Position numbers and translations under genes: made by a program. Below the pieces are notes generated by a model. It saw only the letters and a list, made by a program, of their open reading frames with translations, searched no databases and had not been told where the DNA came from. Below, piece after piece: positions 8,794 through 18,238 of a stretch of DNA of 64,000 bases. This DNA comes from Allotamlana fucoidanivorans (GTDB taxonomy: Bacteria > Bacteroidota > Bacteroidia > Flavobacteriales > Flavobacteriaceae): the NCBI RefSeq assembly GCF_006265225.1, contig NZ_VDCS01000008.1, forward strand, positions 124,001 through 188,000. The letters run 5' to 3'. Position 1 is the stretch's first letter. Each line of letters starts with the position of its first letter.

Positions 8794-11700
8794 TTAGGCT
8801 ATGTTATCACTGTATTTGGCTACCCTATCTTTAAATAACCACATTTTGAATTTAGTGACCAAGTAAAATAAAATGGGAACAACAACCAGTGTTAAAAACG
8901 TAGCTACTAATAAACCGTAAATTACGGTCCATGCTAATGGTCCCCAGAAAATAACATTGTCCCCACCTACATAAATATGGGGGTTAAATTCGCTAAATAA
9001 GGTAAAAAAGTTAATGTTTAATCCTGTGGCCAATGGAATTAATCCTAAAATAGTAGTAATAGCCGTTAGAAGTACAGGGCGTAAACGAGCTTTACCGCCT
9101 TTTACAATGGCTTCTAAAAGCTCATTTTGATTGATGTATTGATCTTCATTTAAGTTGTGTTCTACCTTTTTTCTGTCAATAAGCAGTTGTGTGTAATCAA
9201 GAAGAACCACACCGTTATTTACTACAATTCCGGCAAGCGAAATAATACCCATCATGGTCATCATAATAACAAATGAACTCCCTGTGACTACAATACCGCC
9301 AAATACCCCAATTAAACTTAAGAATATAGCGAGCATAATGATGCCTGGTTTTGAGACTGAGTTAAATTGAAAGATTAATATGAGAAAGATTAGACCCAAA
9401 CCAGCTATAAACGCTCCATTTAAGAAGTTTTGTTGTTTTTGCTGTTCTTCAATTTGACCTGTGTAATCAATTTTAACACCATCGGGCTTTTCGGTAAAAC
9501 CCTGCATGTCTTTCTGAATTTCACTAACAATAGCGGCGGCATCAATAAACCCTGGTGCTAGAGCCGAATAGAGGGTTACCACACGCTTTACATCTTTATG
9601 TTTAATGGCACTGAACCCCGAACTATTATTTTGTTTTGAAACTGCAGACACAGGAATTTCCTTTATTTGCCCAGAGGCCATATCTCTAAAGGTTATTTTT
9701 TGGTTGAAAATAGCACTGGTATTATACCTGTTTTCTTCATTAAACCTTACATAAATATCATAGTCTTCGCCATCTTCTTTGTAAATACCGGCCTTAGCTC
9801 CAAAAATGGCATTTCTTAACTGCTGTCCCACCTGACCAGATGTAATACCCAATTCTCCTGCTTTTTTTCTATCAACAAGCACTTGCATGGAGGGTTTTGA
9901 TTTATTGACATCAATTTTTAACTCATCAATACCTTGAATGTTTTGAGCATTGATAAAGGCGCGCATTTTCTCAGCAGTAGCAATAAGCTCGGAATAATCT
10001 TCACCTTCCAATTCAATATTAATAGGGTATCCTGCTGGAGGACCAACGGCATCTTTTTCAACAGAAATAGCAACACCTGGATAGACGTCTTTAAGGGCTT
10101 CCTGAACTTTTTTGAGTAATTCCTGACTATCAGCTCCACGTCTAAATTTAAACTCCCTCATAGTAGCGGTAATCTTGCCTCGATGTGGCATCTCAGCAGC
10201 CGATCCGCCATCTGTTTGCGGATTTCCTGCACCTTCACCCACTTGAGAAACCGCACTTTCAGTAAGGAAATTATAATCACCATCCATATATTGAGGGTCA
10301 TTTATAATTGCATACACCCGCTTTTCAATATCTTTTGTGATGGCATTGGTTTTGTTAATTTCAGTACCTTCAGGGTATTCAATGTAAACTATGATTTGAT
10401 TGGGCGTGTTATCTGGAAAGAATTCCACTTTTGTTCTTTGAGTGCCAACAGAAGCACCAAAACCCATAAATGCAATAAAAAGTAAGACAATTGTGCTTAT
10501 GGTTATTGCAACAGGTTTTCTGCCACTTAAAGCAAAACGCAAAGTTTTTTCATACGCGCGTTCCCAATTTGGGAGTATGTTGTTTTGAAATCCGTTAGCC
10601 CATTTTCTTAGAAAAAGTCTGTAAATCCATAATAGTATAACAGTAACTATCATTAATGTACCTAGACCTCTATACGCACCACCAAATATTAAAATTAATA
10701 AGCCAATACTACCAACAATTATGGAGATTCTAATAATGGACTTTAAGGGCATATTCTTATCTTCAACAGTCATAAATTGAGAGACTAATACTGAATTGAA
10801 AAATATGGCAACAAATAAGGATGAGCCAAGCACAACAGAAAGCGTGATTGGGAAGTAAATCATGAATTGCCCCATAACCCCAGGCCATAACCCAAGCGGA
10901 ATAAATGCAGCCACTGTGGTAGCTGTTGAAATGATAATAGGAAACGCAATTTCTCCAATTCCTTTTTTGGCCGCTTCAATGCGGCTCATGCCTTCTTCAG
11001 ACATGAGTCTGTAAACATTTTCAACCACTACAATGCCGTTATCTACCAACATACCTAATCCCATGATTAATCCGAAGAGAATCATAGTATTCATAGTATA
11101 TCCTAAGTTGTTGAGAATCATTAGTGACATGAACATAGACATAGGAATGGCAAACCCAACAAACAGGGCGTTTTTAAACCCAAGGAAGAACATTAAAACA
11201 GTGACTACCAAAATAATACCAAAAATAATATTGTTGATTAAATCGTCAACCTGGCCAATGGTTTTTGAGGATTGATCATTGGCTATTGTTACTTTTAAAT
11301 CTGGAGGGAATACATTATCAATGGCATCTTTTACTATAGTTTGAATTTGTTCAGCCGCAGCCACCATGTTTTTACCTGCTCGTTTTTTTACGTCGAGCAT
11401 CACAACAGGGTCTCCAAACTCTCTTGCAAAGGTGGTTTTGTCTTCATCTTTAAAGGTGATTTTGGCAATGTTTTTAAGGTAAATGGGGTTGTTACGCTCA
11501 GACTTCACTACAAAATTTTCAAGTTCTTCAGGGTTTTGAATTTCACCTAAAATTCTGATTGTTCTGCGCTGACCGCTGGTAATTAAGTTACCTGCAGACA
11601 TGGTCATATTTTCTCTGCTAATGGTATTTATAACATCATCAAAACTTACTTGAGCAGCCATCATTTTGTAAATATCAACAGCCACTTCAACCTCCTTTTC

Positions 11701-12285
11701 TTGGGCGCCTCGTATGTCTACTTGTTTAATCTCTTGAAGGCCTTCAATTTCATCTTCCAAATACTCCCCGTATTCTTTTAACTTATCTACAGGGTAGTCT
11801 CCAGAGATGTTAATGTTTAAAATGGGGATTTCTTCAGACATGCTAAGATCAAAAACGTTAGGTTCTACTTTGGCACCGTTAAATGTGGGCCAATCTTCGC
11901 CAGCTGTTTCAGAATCTACTTCGTCTTTCACCTTTTGTTTAGCGGCTTCAACCGAAATATTTTCATCAAATTCAACAATAACGATTGAATAGTCTTCTTG
12001 AGACGTTGAGGTAATCTCTACAACGTTGCTTACCGTTTTTAACTTATCTTCAATAGGATCTGTGATGAGTTTTTCAATATCTTCCGCAGTATTTCCAGGG
12101 TATATGGAACTTATATATATTTTAGTCTCTTTAATTTCAGGGAAGTTTTCACGAGGCATACTAAAGTAAGCGCCCGCGCCAAGAATAAGTATCAAGGCAA
12201 TTAAAACATACATGGTTGTTTTATTGTTAATTGCCCATGATGATAGACCAAATTCTTTGTTTACTTTTTTCTGTTTATCAGTCAT
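8794..12285 (-). CDS. RND efflux pump inner-membrane permease
   Basis: A 1163-residue AcrB/HAE-type transporter that exports substrates with the proton motive force, working with the adaptor and TolC genes upstream. It shows the duplicated RND topology: one helix, a large periplasmic domain, a six-helix bundle with GLGMLVDNGIVVVENVYR, then a second helix, periplasmic domain and bundle with VVNNGVVLLDY. An additional hydrophobic insert near residues 510-560 lies between the halves, and the protein is longer than AcrB (about 1050). Last gene of the TetR-TolC-MFP-RND operon, 17 bp after the adaptor gene. Substrate (drug or lipid rather than metal) is not determined. Confidence 0.93.
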   Translation of the reverse strand: MTDKQKKVNKEFGLSSWAINNKTTMYVLIALILILGAGAYFSMPRENFPEIKETKIYISSIYPGNTAEDIEKLITDPIEDKLKTVSNVVEITSTSQEDYSIVIVEFDENISVEAAKQKVKDEVDSETAGEDWPTFNGAKVEPNVFDLSMSEEIPILNINISGDYPVDKLKEYGEYLEDEIEGLQEIKQVDIRGAQEKEVEVAVDIYKMMAAQVSFDDVINTISRENMTMSAGNLITSGQRRTIRILGEIQNPEELENFVVKSERNNPIYLKNIAKITFKDEDKTTFAREFGDPVVMLDVKKRAGKNMVAAAEQIQTIVKDAIDNVFPPDLKVTIANDQSSKTIGQVDDLINNIIFGIILVVTVLMFFLGFKNALFVGFAIPMSMFMSLMILNNLGYTMNTMILFGLIMGLGMLVDNGIVVVENVYRLMSEEGMSRIEAAKKGIGEIAFPIIISTATTVAAFIPLGLWPGVMGQFMIYFPITLSVVLGSSLFVAIFFNSVLVSQFMTVEDKNMPLKSIIRISIIVGSIGLLILIFGGAYRGLGTLMIVTVILLWIYRLFLRKWANGFQNNILPNWERAYEKTLRFALSGRKPVAITISTIVLLFIAFMGFGASVGTQRTKVEFFPDNTPNQIIVYIEYPEGTEINKTNAITKDIEKRVYAIINDPQYMDGDYNFLTESAVSQVGEGAGNPQTDGGSAAEMPHRGKITATMREFKFRRGADSQELLKKVQEALKDVYPGVAISVEKDAVGPPAGYPINIELEGEDYSELIATAEKMRAFINAQNIQGIDELKIDVNKSKPSMQVLVDRKKAGELGITSGQVGQQLRNAIFGAKAGIYKEDGEDYDIYVRFNEENRYNTSAIFNQKITFRDMASGQIKEIPVSAVSKQNNSSGFSAIKHKDVKRVVTLYSALAPGFIDAAAIVSEIQKDMQGFTEKPDGVKIDYTGQIEEQQKQQNFLNGAFIAGLGLIFLILIFQFNSVSKPGIIMLAIFLSLIGVFGGIVVTGSSFVIMMTMMGIISLAGIVVNNGVVLLDYTQLLIDRKKVEHNLNEDQYINQNELLEAIVKGGKARLRPVLLTAITTILGLIPLATGLNINFFTLFSEFNPHIYVGGDNVIFWGPLAWTVIYGLLVATFLTLVVVPILFYLVTKFKMWLFKDRVAKYSDNIA

Positions 12286-12302
12286 TTGCTTAGTCTTTGG
12301 AA

Positions 12303-13481
12303 TTAATTTGAAGCTTCAATCTCAAGAATTTTAACCTCTTGCCCATCTTTCACGCTTCGGGCACCTTCATCAATGATTTCATCGCCATTTTCAACACCAG
12401 AAAGCACTTCAATCACGTCACCTTGTGTTCTACCAGTTTCAATGAAAGTACGTTTCACACTAGCTTTGTTTCCCGATTTATTCACAGTTGTGTAAACATA
12501 TTGCTGTCCTTGAGCGTTTTCTGAAATAATACTTTGCGGAATTAAAATAGCTTTTGGATTTGTATAATCATTTATACTTAGTTTGGCTGTCAAGTTTGGC
12601 TTAATCGATTTATCTTCATTAGGAACAGCAACTTCTACTTTAAAGGTTCTGTTGGCTGGATTGATATAGTTTCCGGCTTGACGCACTTTGGTGTCTACCT
12701 CTTTATTAAGAATAGGGAAGTTTACCTTCACGGCTTTACCAGGAATGATATGAGATACATAACGTTCCGGAACATCTGTTTCTATGTACATGTGTTCTAG
12801 GTTTACAATTCTAAATAATTGAGATTGACCTGGAGCCACTACACTACCTTGTTCTGTAATCACATCATCAATAGTGCCTGAAAACGGAGCTCTTACTTCA
12901 GTTTTGGCAATTTGTTGCTTCAATTGGTCTCTGGCTTGAATTTGTGCTTCATAAGAAGCTTTTGCTTGTAAATATTGAATTTCACTGCCAATTTTTTGTT
13001 TCCACAAGCGGTCTTGACGCTCAAAAGTAGTTTCAGCTAAATTTGCTTGAATTTCTAACTGTGATAGTTGTTGACTCAAGCCGCCATCATCAATTTTAGC
13101 GAGAAGTTGGCCTTTAGTTACGTTTTGGCCTTCTTTTACATATACTTTGGTTAAAACCCCCGAAAATTCAGGGTAAATAACAATATTTTGTTTGGTGTTA
13201 ACGCTGCCTTGCAATTCAACAAAGTGATTAAAAATGGTTTCATGAACTTTAATAGTGGTGATTAAAGGCACTTTAGATTGCGGACTTAATTTTTTTATTG
13301 CCGCTTCAAGCGCTTTAAGTTGGGCAGAAATATCTTGAGCCTCTAGGTCTAGTTCAGATTTCTTTTTTCTGATAGATTCCAGATTCTGTGATGCAATAAT
13401 ATCTTCAACTGAGTGTTTGCTGCCAGACCCACAGGACAATAATATAGCCGAAACGAAAAGTAAGGTATATAGGTTTCTCAT
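12303..13481 (-). CDS. RND efflux periplasmic adaptor lipoprotein
   Basis: A 392-residue membrane-fusion protein of the AcrA/HlyD type. The lipobox LLSC places the lipidated Cys at residue 17. It has a coiled coil (about 30-65), a lipoyl-like half (about 95-130), a helical hairpin (about 135-190), the second lipoyl half and a beta-barrel and membrane-proximal domain to the C terminus. It links the permease to TolC. Lies 25 bp downstream of tolC and 17 bp upstream of the permease gene. Confidence 0.93.
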   Translation of the reverse strand: MRNLYTLLFVSAILLSCGSGSKHSVEDIIASQNLESIRKKKSELDLEAQDISAQLKALEAAIKKLSPQSKVPLITTIKVHETIFNHFVELQGSVNTKQNIVIYPEFSGVLTKVYVKEGQNVTKGQLLAKIDDGGLSQQLSQLEIQANLAETTFERQDRLWKQKIGSEIQYLQAKASYEAQIQARDQLKQQIAKTEVRAPFSGTIDDVITEQGSVVAPGQSQLFRIVNLEHMYIETDVPERYVSHIIPGKAVKVNFPILNKEVDTKVRQAGNYINPANRTFKVEVAVPNEDKSIKPNLTAKLSINDYTNPKAILIPQSIISENAQGQQYVYTTVNKSGNKASVKRTFIETGRTQGDVIEVLSGVENGDEIIDEGARSVKDGQEVKILEIEASN

Positions 13482-13506
13482 TTTGTTTATGTTTTGAATG
13501 GATAAT

Positions 13507-14850
13507 TTATTGGTTGACGGTGTTTAATAAGGTTTCAAGCTCTGCTTTTCTGGTGATAACATCTAGCATAGCCTTTAGAAAATCTTGTTGCGCGGTGTAT
13601 AGTTGAATTTGTGCCTGTCTTAAATCAAAACTAGATGCAATGCCTTCAAAAAATTTAGTTTCGTTTTTGGCTTCTATACGTTTTGCTAAATCCAGATTTT
13701 CTTTTTTGTTTGAATAATCTTCCAGAGCAAATTGATAGGCGCTTCTAGCTGTTGCCACGTCAAGCTTTATACGTTGTTCGGTTTCCATAAGGTCATCTAT
13801 GGATTTTTCTAAATTAATTTTAGCGCGCTGTGTTGATGCTCCACGCATCCCCGAACTAAAAATAGGAATGCTTAGGTTTACACCAAATAGGGATGAACCA
13901 AACCAAATTTGATCACGGTTGGTAAACGTAAATGTATTGCTGTTTCCTGTATATCCGCCATTAAGAAAAGCACTTAAAGCAGGTAGAGCTTTGCTTTGTT
14001 CTAGCTTTACCAAAAGTTCTTTTGATTCTTTATTATTTTCAGCAATTTGGTAGTCTATTGTGTTTTCAACAGAATATGGATCATTGATTAAATGCAAGTC
14101 TACATTTTGAGCTGTTAATGTTTCTAAATTATCAGTTAGAATTATAGGATGATCAATATCTAAACCTAAGGTCATATTAAGCATTTGATACGATACTTTC
14201 TTAAGTCTGGTATAATTATTTAATGCGCTTTCAATATCAGATAGGGTAATTTTTAGTTGTTCAACACTTTCTTCTTCTTCTAAACCATTTTCATAAATTT
14301 TGGTAAGCTCGTCTAGATTCTTTCTTAGTGTATTTCTGTTTTCAATTAGAATTTTTTCACCTTCTTCGGTTACCAAAGTATTTCCGTAGGCATTTATGAT
14401 AGCCTTTCTAACTTCTAGGTCAGTTTTTATGGCAGCATTTTTTGAAATTTCTAAGAATACCTTAGTAGATTGCAAGCCTACAATATAGGTGCCATCAAAT
14501 ATTTTTTGTGTTACAGTGGCTGAGGCGTTAAGGTTTTGTTTGGTACCAAAGGTAATAGGAACAAAAGTGCCTGGTTCTCCGCCAGCAATTTCTCCTGGAA
14601 GTAAACTAACGGGCTGCTTAATAAAATTTTGGTACTCAATATTCGCATTCAACTGAGGTAAACCAATAGCAATGGTTTCCCATTTTTGTTTGTAAGCCGC
14701 TTCTATATCGCGCTTGGCATTTTTTGCATTTCTGTTATTCTCTAAGGCAAAATCTATAGCCTGATTTAAAGAAAAGGTTTGAGGCGCTTCTTGCGAATAA
14801 CCAGAGATGACAAATACTAAACTAAAAAATACAATTAGTTTCTTTTTCAT
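13507..14850 (-). CDS. TolC-family outer-membrane efflux protein
   Basis: A 447-residue outer-membrane factor with a signal peptide ending near residue 20 (SGYSQ) and two OEP repeats rich in long amphipathic helices (about 25-220 and 240-440), the build of the TolC channel-tunnel. Length is typical. It starts 2 bp after the TetR gene stop, so it is translated with the regulator. It forms the exit duct for the RND pump encoded downstream. Confidence 0.92.
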   Translation of the reverse strand: MKKKLIVFFSLVFVISGYSQEAPQTFSLNQAIDFALENNRNAKNAKRDIEAAYKQKWETIAIGLPQLNANIEYQNFIKQPVSLLPGEIAGGEPGTFVPITFGTKQNLNASATVTQKIFDGTYIVGLQSTKVFLEISKNAAIKTDLEVRKAIINAYGNTLVTEEGEKILIENRNTLRKNLDELTKIYENGLEEEESVEQLKITLSDIESALNNYTRLKKVSYQMLNMTLGLDIDHPIILTDNLETLTAQNVDLHLINDPYSVENTIDYQIAENNKESKELLVKLEQSKALPALSAFLNGGYTGNSNTFTFTNRDQIWFGSSLFGVNLSIPIFSSGMRGASTQRAKINLEKSIDDLMETEQRIKLDVATARSAYQFALEDYSNKKENLDLAKRIEAKNETKFFEGIASSFDLRQAQIQLYTAQQDFLKAMLDVITRKAELETLLNTVNQ

Positions 14851-14852
14851 TG

Positions 14853-15458
14853 TTATGATTGATTTTTTGTAATAAACATATTTAATAATTCAAGTCCTTG
14901 AGGAGTCACAATGGCTCTTAAATGATATTCTAAATAACTCTCAATTAGGTATTCCATGGAGAAAATGGTCTGCGGAAAAAAAGTTTCGTCTTTTATGCCG
15001 GTCATACCATTAAAATAGATGCGTGATATGAAATTTACATCTAAATTTGATCGGAATAAACCCGTATCAACCCCCTTTTGAAGACTCTTTGTTACACAAT
15101 CATGCATTTTTTCAAACTGTTTTATGTGCAGTTTTCTAAAAATATCAGGGTAGTATTTTTTAAGTTGGTATTGCGGCGAGGTTTTTTCGTTTTTTAGGTA
15201 CTTTAAAACAAATAGTTTAATATCGTAAAGTTCTTCAATAGGATTGGTAGAGTTATTGCAAATACAATCAATACCATCACAAATAGTTTCAAAAACCTCA
15301 AAGGTCACGGCCTCAACAAGCTTGGTTTTGTTTTTAAAGTGTACGTATATCGTTTTCTTTGATATGCCTAATTCATTGGCAATATCGTCCATAGTAACAC
15401 TTTTAAAACCAAGTGTTAAGAACAGTTCTGCCGATTTGTTTATTATTTTATGTCTCAT
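14853..15458 (-). CDS. TetR/AcrR-family repressor of the efflux operon
   Basis: A 201-residue TetR-type regulator: N-terminal helix-turn-helix (about residues 10-55; the segment MDDIANELGISKKTIYVHFKNK is characteristic) and a divergent ligand-binding C-terminal half. The ATG at 15458 gives MRHKII, the family N terminus; the longer frame is rejected. As the first gene of the efflux operon, with a palindrome over its own -33 box, it most likely represses itself and the pump and is released by a pump substrate. Confidence 0.92.
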   Translation of the reverse strand: MRHKIINKSAELFLTLGFKSVTMDDIANELGISKKTIYVHFKNKTKLVEAVTFEVFETICDGIDCICNNSTNPIEELYDIKLFVLKYLKNEKTSPQYQLKKYYPDIFRKLHIKQFEKMHDCVTKSLQKGVDTGLFRSNLDVNFISRIYFNGMTGIKDETFFPQTIFSMEYLIESYLEYHLRAIVTPQGLELLNMFITKNQS

Positions 15459-15468
15459 ATAGTGACGG

Positions 15469-15509
15469 CAAAAGTACATTAGGAAACTTTAAAAACCAAA
15501 ATAGTTTCC
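15469..15509 (-). promoter_or_regulatory. Promoter and operator of the efflux operon
   Basis: On the minus strand there is a -33 TTTG (15497-15500), a 20-bp spacer and a -7 TACTTTTG (15469-15476), a good Bacteroidetes promoter. An inverted repeat GGAAACT (15482-15488) and AGTTTCC (15503-15509) encloses the -33 box, the expected position for a TetR-type operator. Confidence 0.7.
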
Positions 15510-15584
15510 GTAGTATTAATGATTTCTTAACATTAAATTGATGCAGGTGCTTTTTAATATGAGGAATTGCATTATTTTTGTTTG

Positions 15585-16559
15585 ATGCATTCAGTAGAAC
15601 ACTACCAACAGGAATTTATCGATTATTTAAAGCGGTATGCCACCGTAAAGGAGCCGCATAATCTGTATGAGCCCATTGTTTATATACTTGGTTTAGGCGG
15701 CAAAAGACTCAGACCAGTGCTTACCTTAATGGCTGCTGATATTTTTGGCGGTTCTTATAAAGAAGCTATGAATGCAGCCTTAAGTGTAGAGGTGTTTCAT
15801 AACTTTTCATTGGTTCATGATGATATTATGGATGATGCACCGTTGCGCCGCGGGCACACTACGGTTCATGAAAAATGGGATGTTAATACAGGTATTCTGT
15901 CTGGCGACGCAATGTTGATTATGGCGTATCAACTTTTTGAATATTATCATGCTGAAACGTTTCAGGCTTTGGCTAAATTGTTTAGTGTAACAGCCTTGCA
16001 AGTATGTGAAGGCCAACAATATGATGTTGATTTTGAAACAAGAACAGATGTAACGGTAGAGGCGTATTTAAAAATGATAGAATATAAAACAGCCGTTTTG
16101 GTAGCAGCAGCGTTAAAAATGGGTGCTATAGTAGCCAAAGCTTCAACCGCAGATCAAGAAGGTATTTATGATTATGGTAGAAATTTGGGGATTGCATTTC
16201 AATTACAAGATGATTATTTAGATGCTTTTGGTGATCCTAAAACCTTTGGAAAACAAGTAGGAGGTGATATTATAGAAAATAAAAAAACTTATTTATTTAT
16301 AAAAGCTCTAGAATTTTCAAATGCAAGTGATAAAGCTGAATTAGCCCAATTATTTTCAACCAATCCTGAGGATGTTCAGGCTAAAATTCAAAAAGCTAAG
16401 CATTATTTTGTGGAATCAGGAGCTGCTAAAGCAACTAAAGCGGCCATTCAAAAGTATACAAATAAAGCTTTTTCGGTTTTAGAAACGCTTGATATTTCTA
16501 ATGATAAGAAAGAGCTGCTAAAAGCGTTTGGCAATAGCCTAATGAATAGAACGGTGTAA
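15585..16559 (+). CDS. Trans-polyprenyl diphosphate synthase
   Basis: A 324-residue prenyltransferase of the octaprenyl/heptaprenyl type, extending allylic diphosphates with isopentenyl diphosphate, probably for the menaquinone side chain. The first aspartate-rich motif DDIMDD lies in LVHDDIMDDAPLRRG and the second in QLQDDYLDAFG; the GGKRLRP segment is near residue 50. The start at 15585 (MHSVEHY) is preferred over an upstream in-frame Met. A TATTTTTG box (15573-15580) ends 4 bp before this ATG. It overlaps the next gene by TAATG. Confidence 0.92.
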   Translation: MHSVEHYQQEFIDYLKRYATVKEPHNLYEPIVYILGLGGKRLRPVLTLMAADIFGGSYKEAMNAALSVEVFHNFSLVHDDIMDDAPLRRGHTTVHEKWDVNTGILSGDAMLIMAYQLFEYYHAETFQALAKLFSVTALQVCEGQQYDVDFETRTDVTVEAYLKMIEYKTAVLVAAALKMGAIVAKASTADQEGIYDYGRNLGIAFQLQDDYLDAFGDPKTFGKQVGGDIIENKKTYLFIKALEFSNASDKAELAQLFSTNPEDVQAKIQKAKHYFVESGAAKATKAAIQKYTNKAFSVLETLDISNDKKELLKAFGNSLMNRTV

Positions 16560-16906
16560 TGAAATTACCAATAACATTTGAGGGCTTAATAAAAGAAGCT
16601 AATCAATTACAATTATACCAAAAGCTCATCTTTCAACTCAACAAAGATTTTCAGTTGGCTAATATAGATGTTAGCTTTCATGAAGATATTTTGCCTGAAA
16701 GCTTAAGAGTAATACTCCAAGAAACGGTATTCAATTTAATTCAGAACAAATTTATGGAGTATTTGAATCTGCTATATATTATTGATGTTTCTGAAGATGA
16801 CATTAAACGACTTGAAGAAGCTGATATACTTAGGCTTTCAGAAGCTGTATCTTTCTTAATTTTAAGACGAGAATGGCAAAAAGTATGGTTTAAGAATTAT
16901 TATTAA
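16559..16906 (+). CDS. Conserved small protein, function unknown
   Basis: A 115-residue, mostly helical soluble protein without signal peptide or recognisable motif. Its ATG overlaps the stop of the polyprenyl synthase gene, so it is translationally coupled to it. It ends just before the operator of the Rrf2 gene. I do not recognise a family; the tight coupling suggests a housekeeping role near isoprenoid synthesis, but this is only context. Confidence 0.65.
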   Translation: MKLPITFEGLIKEANQLQLYQKLIFQLNKDFQLANIDVSFHEDILPESLRVILQETVFNLIQNKFMEYLNLLYIIDVSEDDIKRLEEADILRLSEAVSFLILRREWQKVWFKNYY

Positions 16907-16909
16907 GCT

Positions 16910-16956
16910 TTAATTAAGATAAATTAGTCTTAATTAATAAATTATTTATAACTTTG
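16910..16956 (+). promoter_or_regulatory. Rrf2 promoter with autoregulatory operator
   Basis: A perfect inverted repeat TTAATTAAGA (16910-16919) and TCTTAATTAA (16928-16937) with 8 bp between, followed by a -7 box TAACTTTG (16949-16956). The inner core AAGA-N8-TCTT resembles NsrR operators. Positions 16914-16937 are nearly repeated upstream of the nos operon at 30027-30050 (21 of 24 identical). Confidence 0.7.
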
Positions 16957-16978
16957 CACAGAATAAGGAAAGAGATAT

Positions 16979-17413
16979 ATGTTTTCAAAGGCTTGTGAGT
17001 ATGGTATAAAAGCAGCTATTTTTATAGCAACTAAATCCTATGAAGGAGAGTTGGTAAGCCCAAAGGAAATTTCACAAGAAATTGATTCGCCTCAAGCGTT
17101 TACAGCTAAGATATTACAAGCGTTGGTGAGGCATGGTGTGGTTAATTCTATTAAGGGGGCCTATGGCGGTTTTCAAATTGATAAAAATAGAATTGCAACC
17201 GTGAAATTATCTCAAATAGTAAATGCCATTGATGGTGATGGTATTTATAATGGATGTGGCTTAGGCTTGCATAAGTGTGATGAAGAGCATCCTTGCCCAG
17301 TTCATGACAAATTTAAAACAATACGCACTGAGTTAAGAGAGATGCTAGAACACACTAGTTTAGAAGAGTTAGCGCTTGATATAAAATCGGGGGTGTCATT
17401 TTTAAAGACGTAA
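16979..17413 (+). CDS. Rrf2-family regulator, NsrR-like
   Basis: A 144-residue winged-helix regulator. The N-terminal half holds the Rrf2 HTH (about residues 25-66, ending KGAYGGFQ) and three cysteines follow at 93, 100 and 106 (C-x6-C-x5-C), the place where NsrR and IscR bind an Fe-S cluster. The next gene is RIC, and its own promoter carries an AAGA...TCTT palindrome, both typical of NsrR, which releases DNA when NO destroys the cluster. The same operator sits at the nos promoter. Whether it is NO-specific is inferred. A purine-rich GGAAAGAG precedes the ATG. Confidence 0.85.
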   Translation: MFSKACEYGIKAAIFIATKSYEGELVSPKEISQEIDSPQAFTAKILQALVRHGVVNSIKGAYGGFQIDKNRIATVKLSQIVNAIDGDGIYNGCGLGLHKCDEEHPCPVHDKFKTIRTELREMLEHTSLEELALDIKSGVSFLKT

Positions 17414-17431
17414 AAAAATTTAAAACAAAAG

Positions 17432-17447
17432 AGGACAAAAATATCCT
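17432..17447 (+). promoter_or_regulatory. Rrf2-like site before the RIC gene
   Basis: AGGACAAAAATATCCT has the AGGA...TCCT symmetry and matches the AAGAC...GTCTT core of the nos operator at 12 of 16 positions with the same spacing. It lies between the Rrf2 and RIC genes, 15 bp before the RIC ATG. Confidence 0.45.
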
Positions 17448-17461
17448 AAATAAACGTAAAT

Positions 17462-18193
17462 ATGGAAGTAATAAGTAATAATGCACAAAAACAAATTGGA
17501 CAATTTGTAGCAGATGATTTTAGAACAGCAGCAGTATTTGTAAATTATGGTATTGATTTTTGCTGTAGAGGTCACAGAACAGTTGAAGAAGTGTGCCAAA
17601 AAAATGGTATTGATACCAATGAGTTATTAGATAAACTGGATGCCGTATTAAGTTCAAAAGCAGATCAGTCTATTGATTATAAATCATGGCCTATAGATCT
17701 ATTGATAGATTACATTGAGAAAAAACACCATAGGTATGTTGAAGCTAAAATTCCTGTGTTAAAGCAGTTTTTAGATAAACTTTGTCGTGTTCATGGCGAG
17801 CGTCATCCAGAATTATTTAAAATTAATGAGTTGTTTACGGCTTCAGCAGGTGAATTGGCTGCTCATATGAAAAAGGAAGAGTTGATACTTTTCCCATTTG
17901 TTAAAAAAATGGTTGATGCTACCATGAGTCAAAATGCTATTGAAGCGCCTCATTTTGGAACGGTTGAAAACCCTATAGAAATGATGAAGCATGAGCATGA
18001 TAATGAAGGTGTTCGGTTTAGAGAGATAGCTGAATTAACAAATAACTACAATCCACCTGCAGATGCCTGTAACACCTTTAGAGTAACCTATGCTATGTTG
18101 GAAGAGTTTGAGCAAGATTTACATTTACACATTCATTTAGAGAATAATATTTTGTTTCCTAATGCGGTTAAGCTAGAAAAACAGTTTAGCTAA
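17462..18193 (+). CDS. ric: Iron-sulfur cluster repair di-iron protein (RIC)
   Basis: Repairs Fe-S clusters after nitrosative or oxidative damage (ScdA/YtfE/DnrN family). The 243-residue protein has the N-terminal DUF542/ScdA_N domain with FCCRG (Cys34-Cys35) and a hemerythrin-like four-helix domain (about 80-240) with the di-iron ligands in KKHHRYV, HMKKEE, MKHEHDNE and HLHIHLENN. Cytoplasmic. It is in line with the Rrf2 gene, 48 bp downstream, with a related operator in the gap, and is followed by a terminator. Expression is probably induced by NO. Confidence 0.93.
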   Translation: MEVISNNAQKQIGQFVADDFRTAAVFVNYGIDFCCRGHRTVEEVCQKNGIDTNELLDKLDAVLSSKADQSIDYKSWPIDLLIDYIEKKHHRYVEAKIPVLKQFLDKLCRVHGERHPELFKINELFTASAGELAAHMKKEELILFPFVKKMVDATMSQNAIEAPHFGTVENPIEMMKHEHDNEGVRFREIAELTNNYNPPADACNTFRVTYAMLEEFEQDLHLHIHLENNILFPNAVKLEKQFS

Positions 18194-18238
18194 CAAAAAT
18201 AAAAGTTGCATCTGCATGAATGCCTACTTCGTTTAAAG

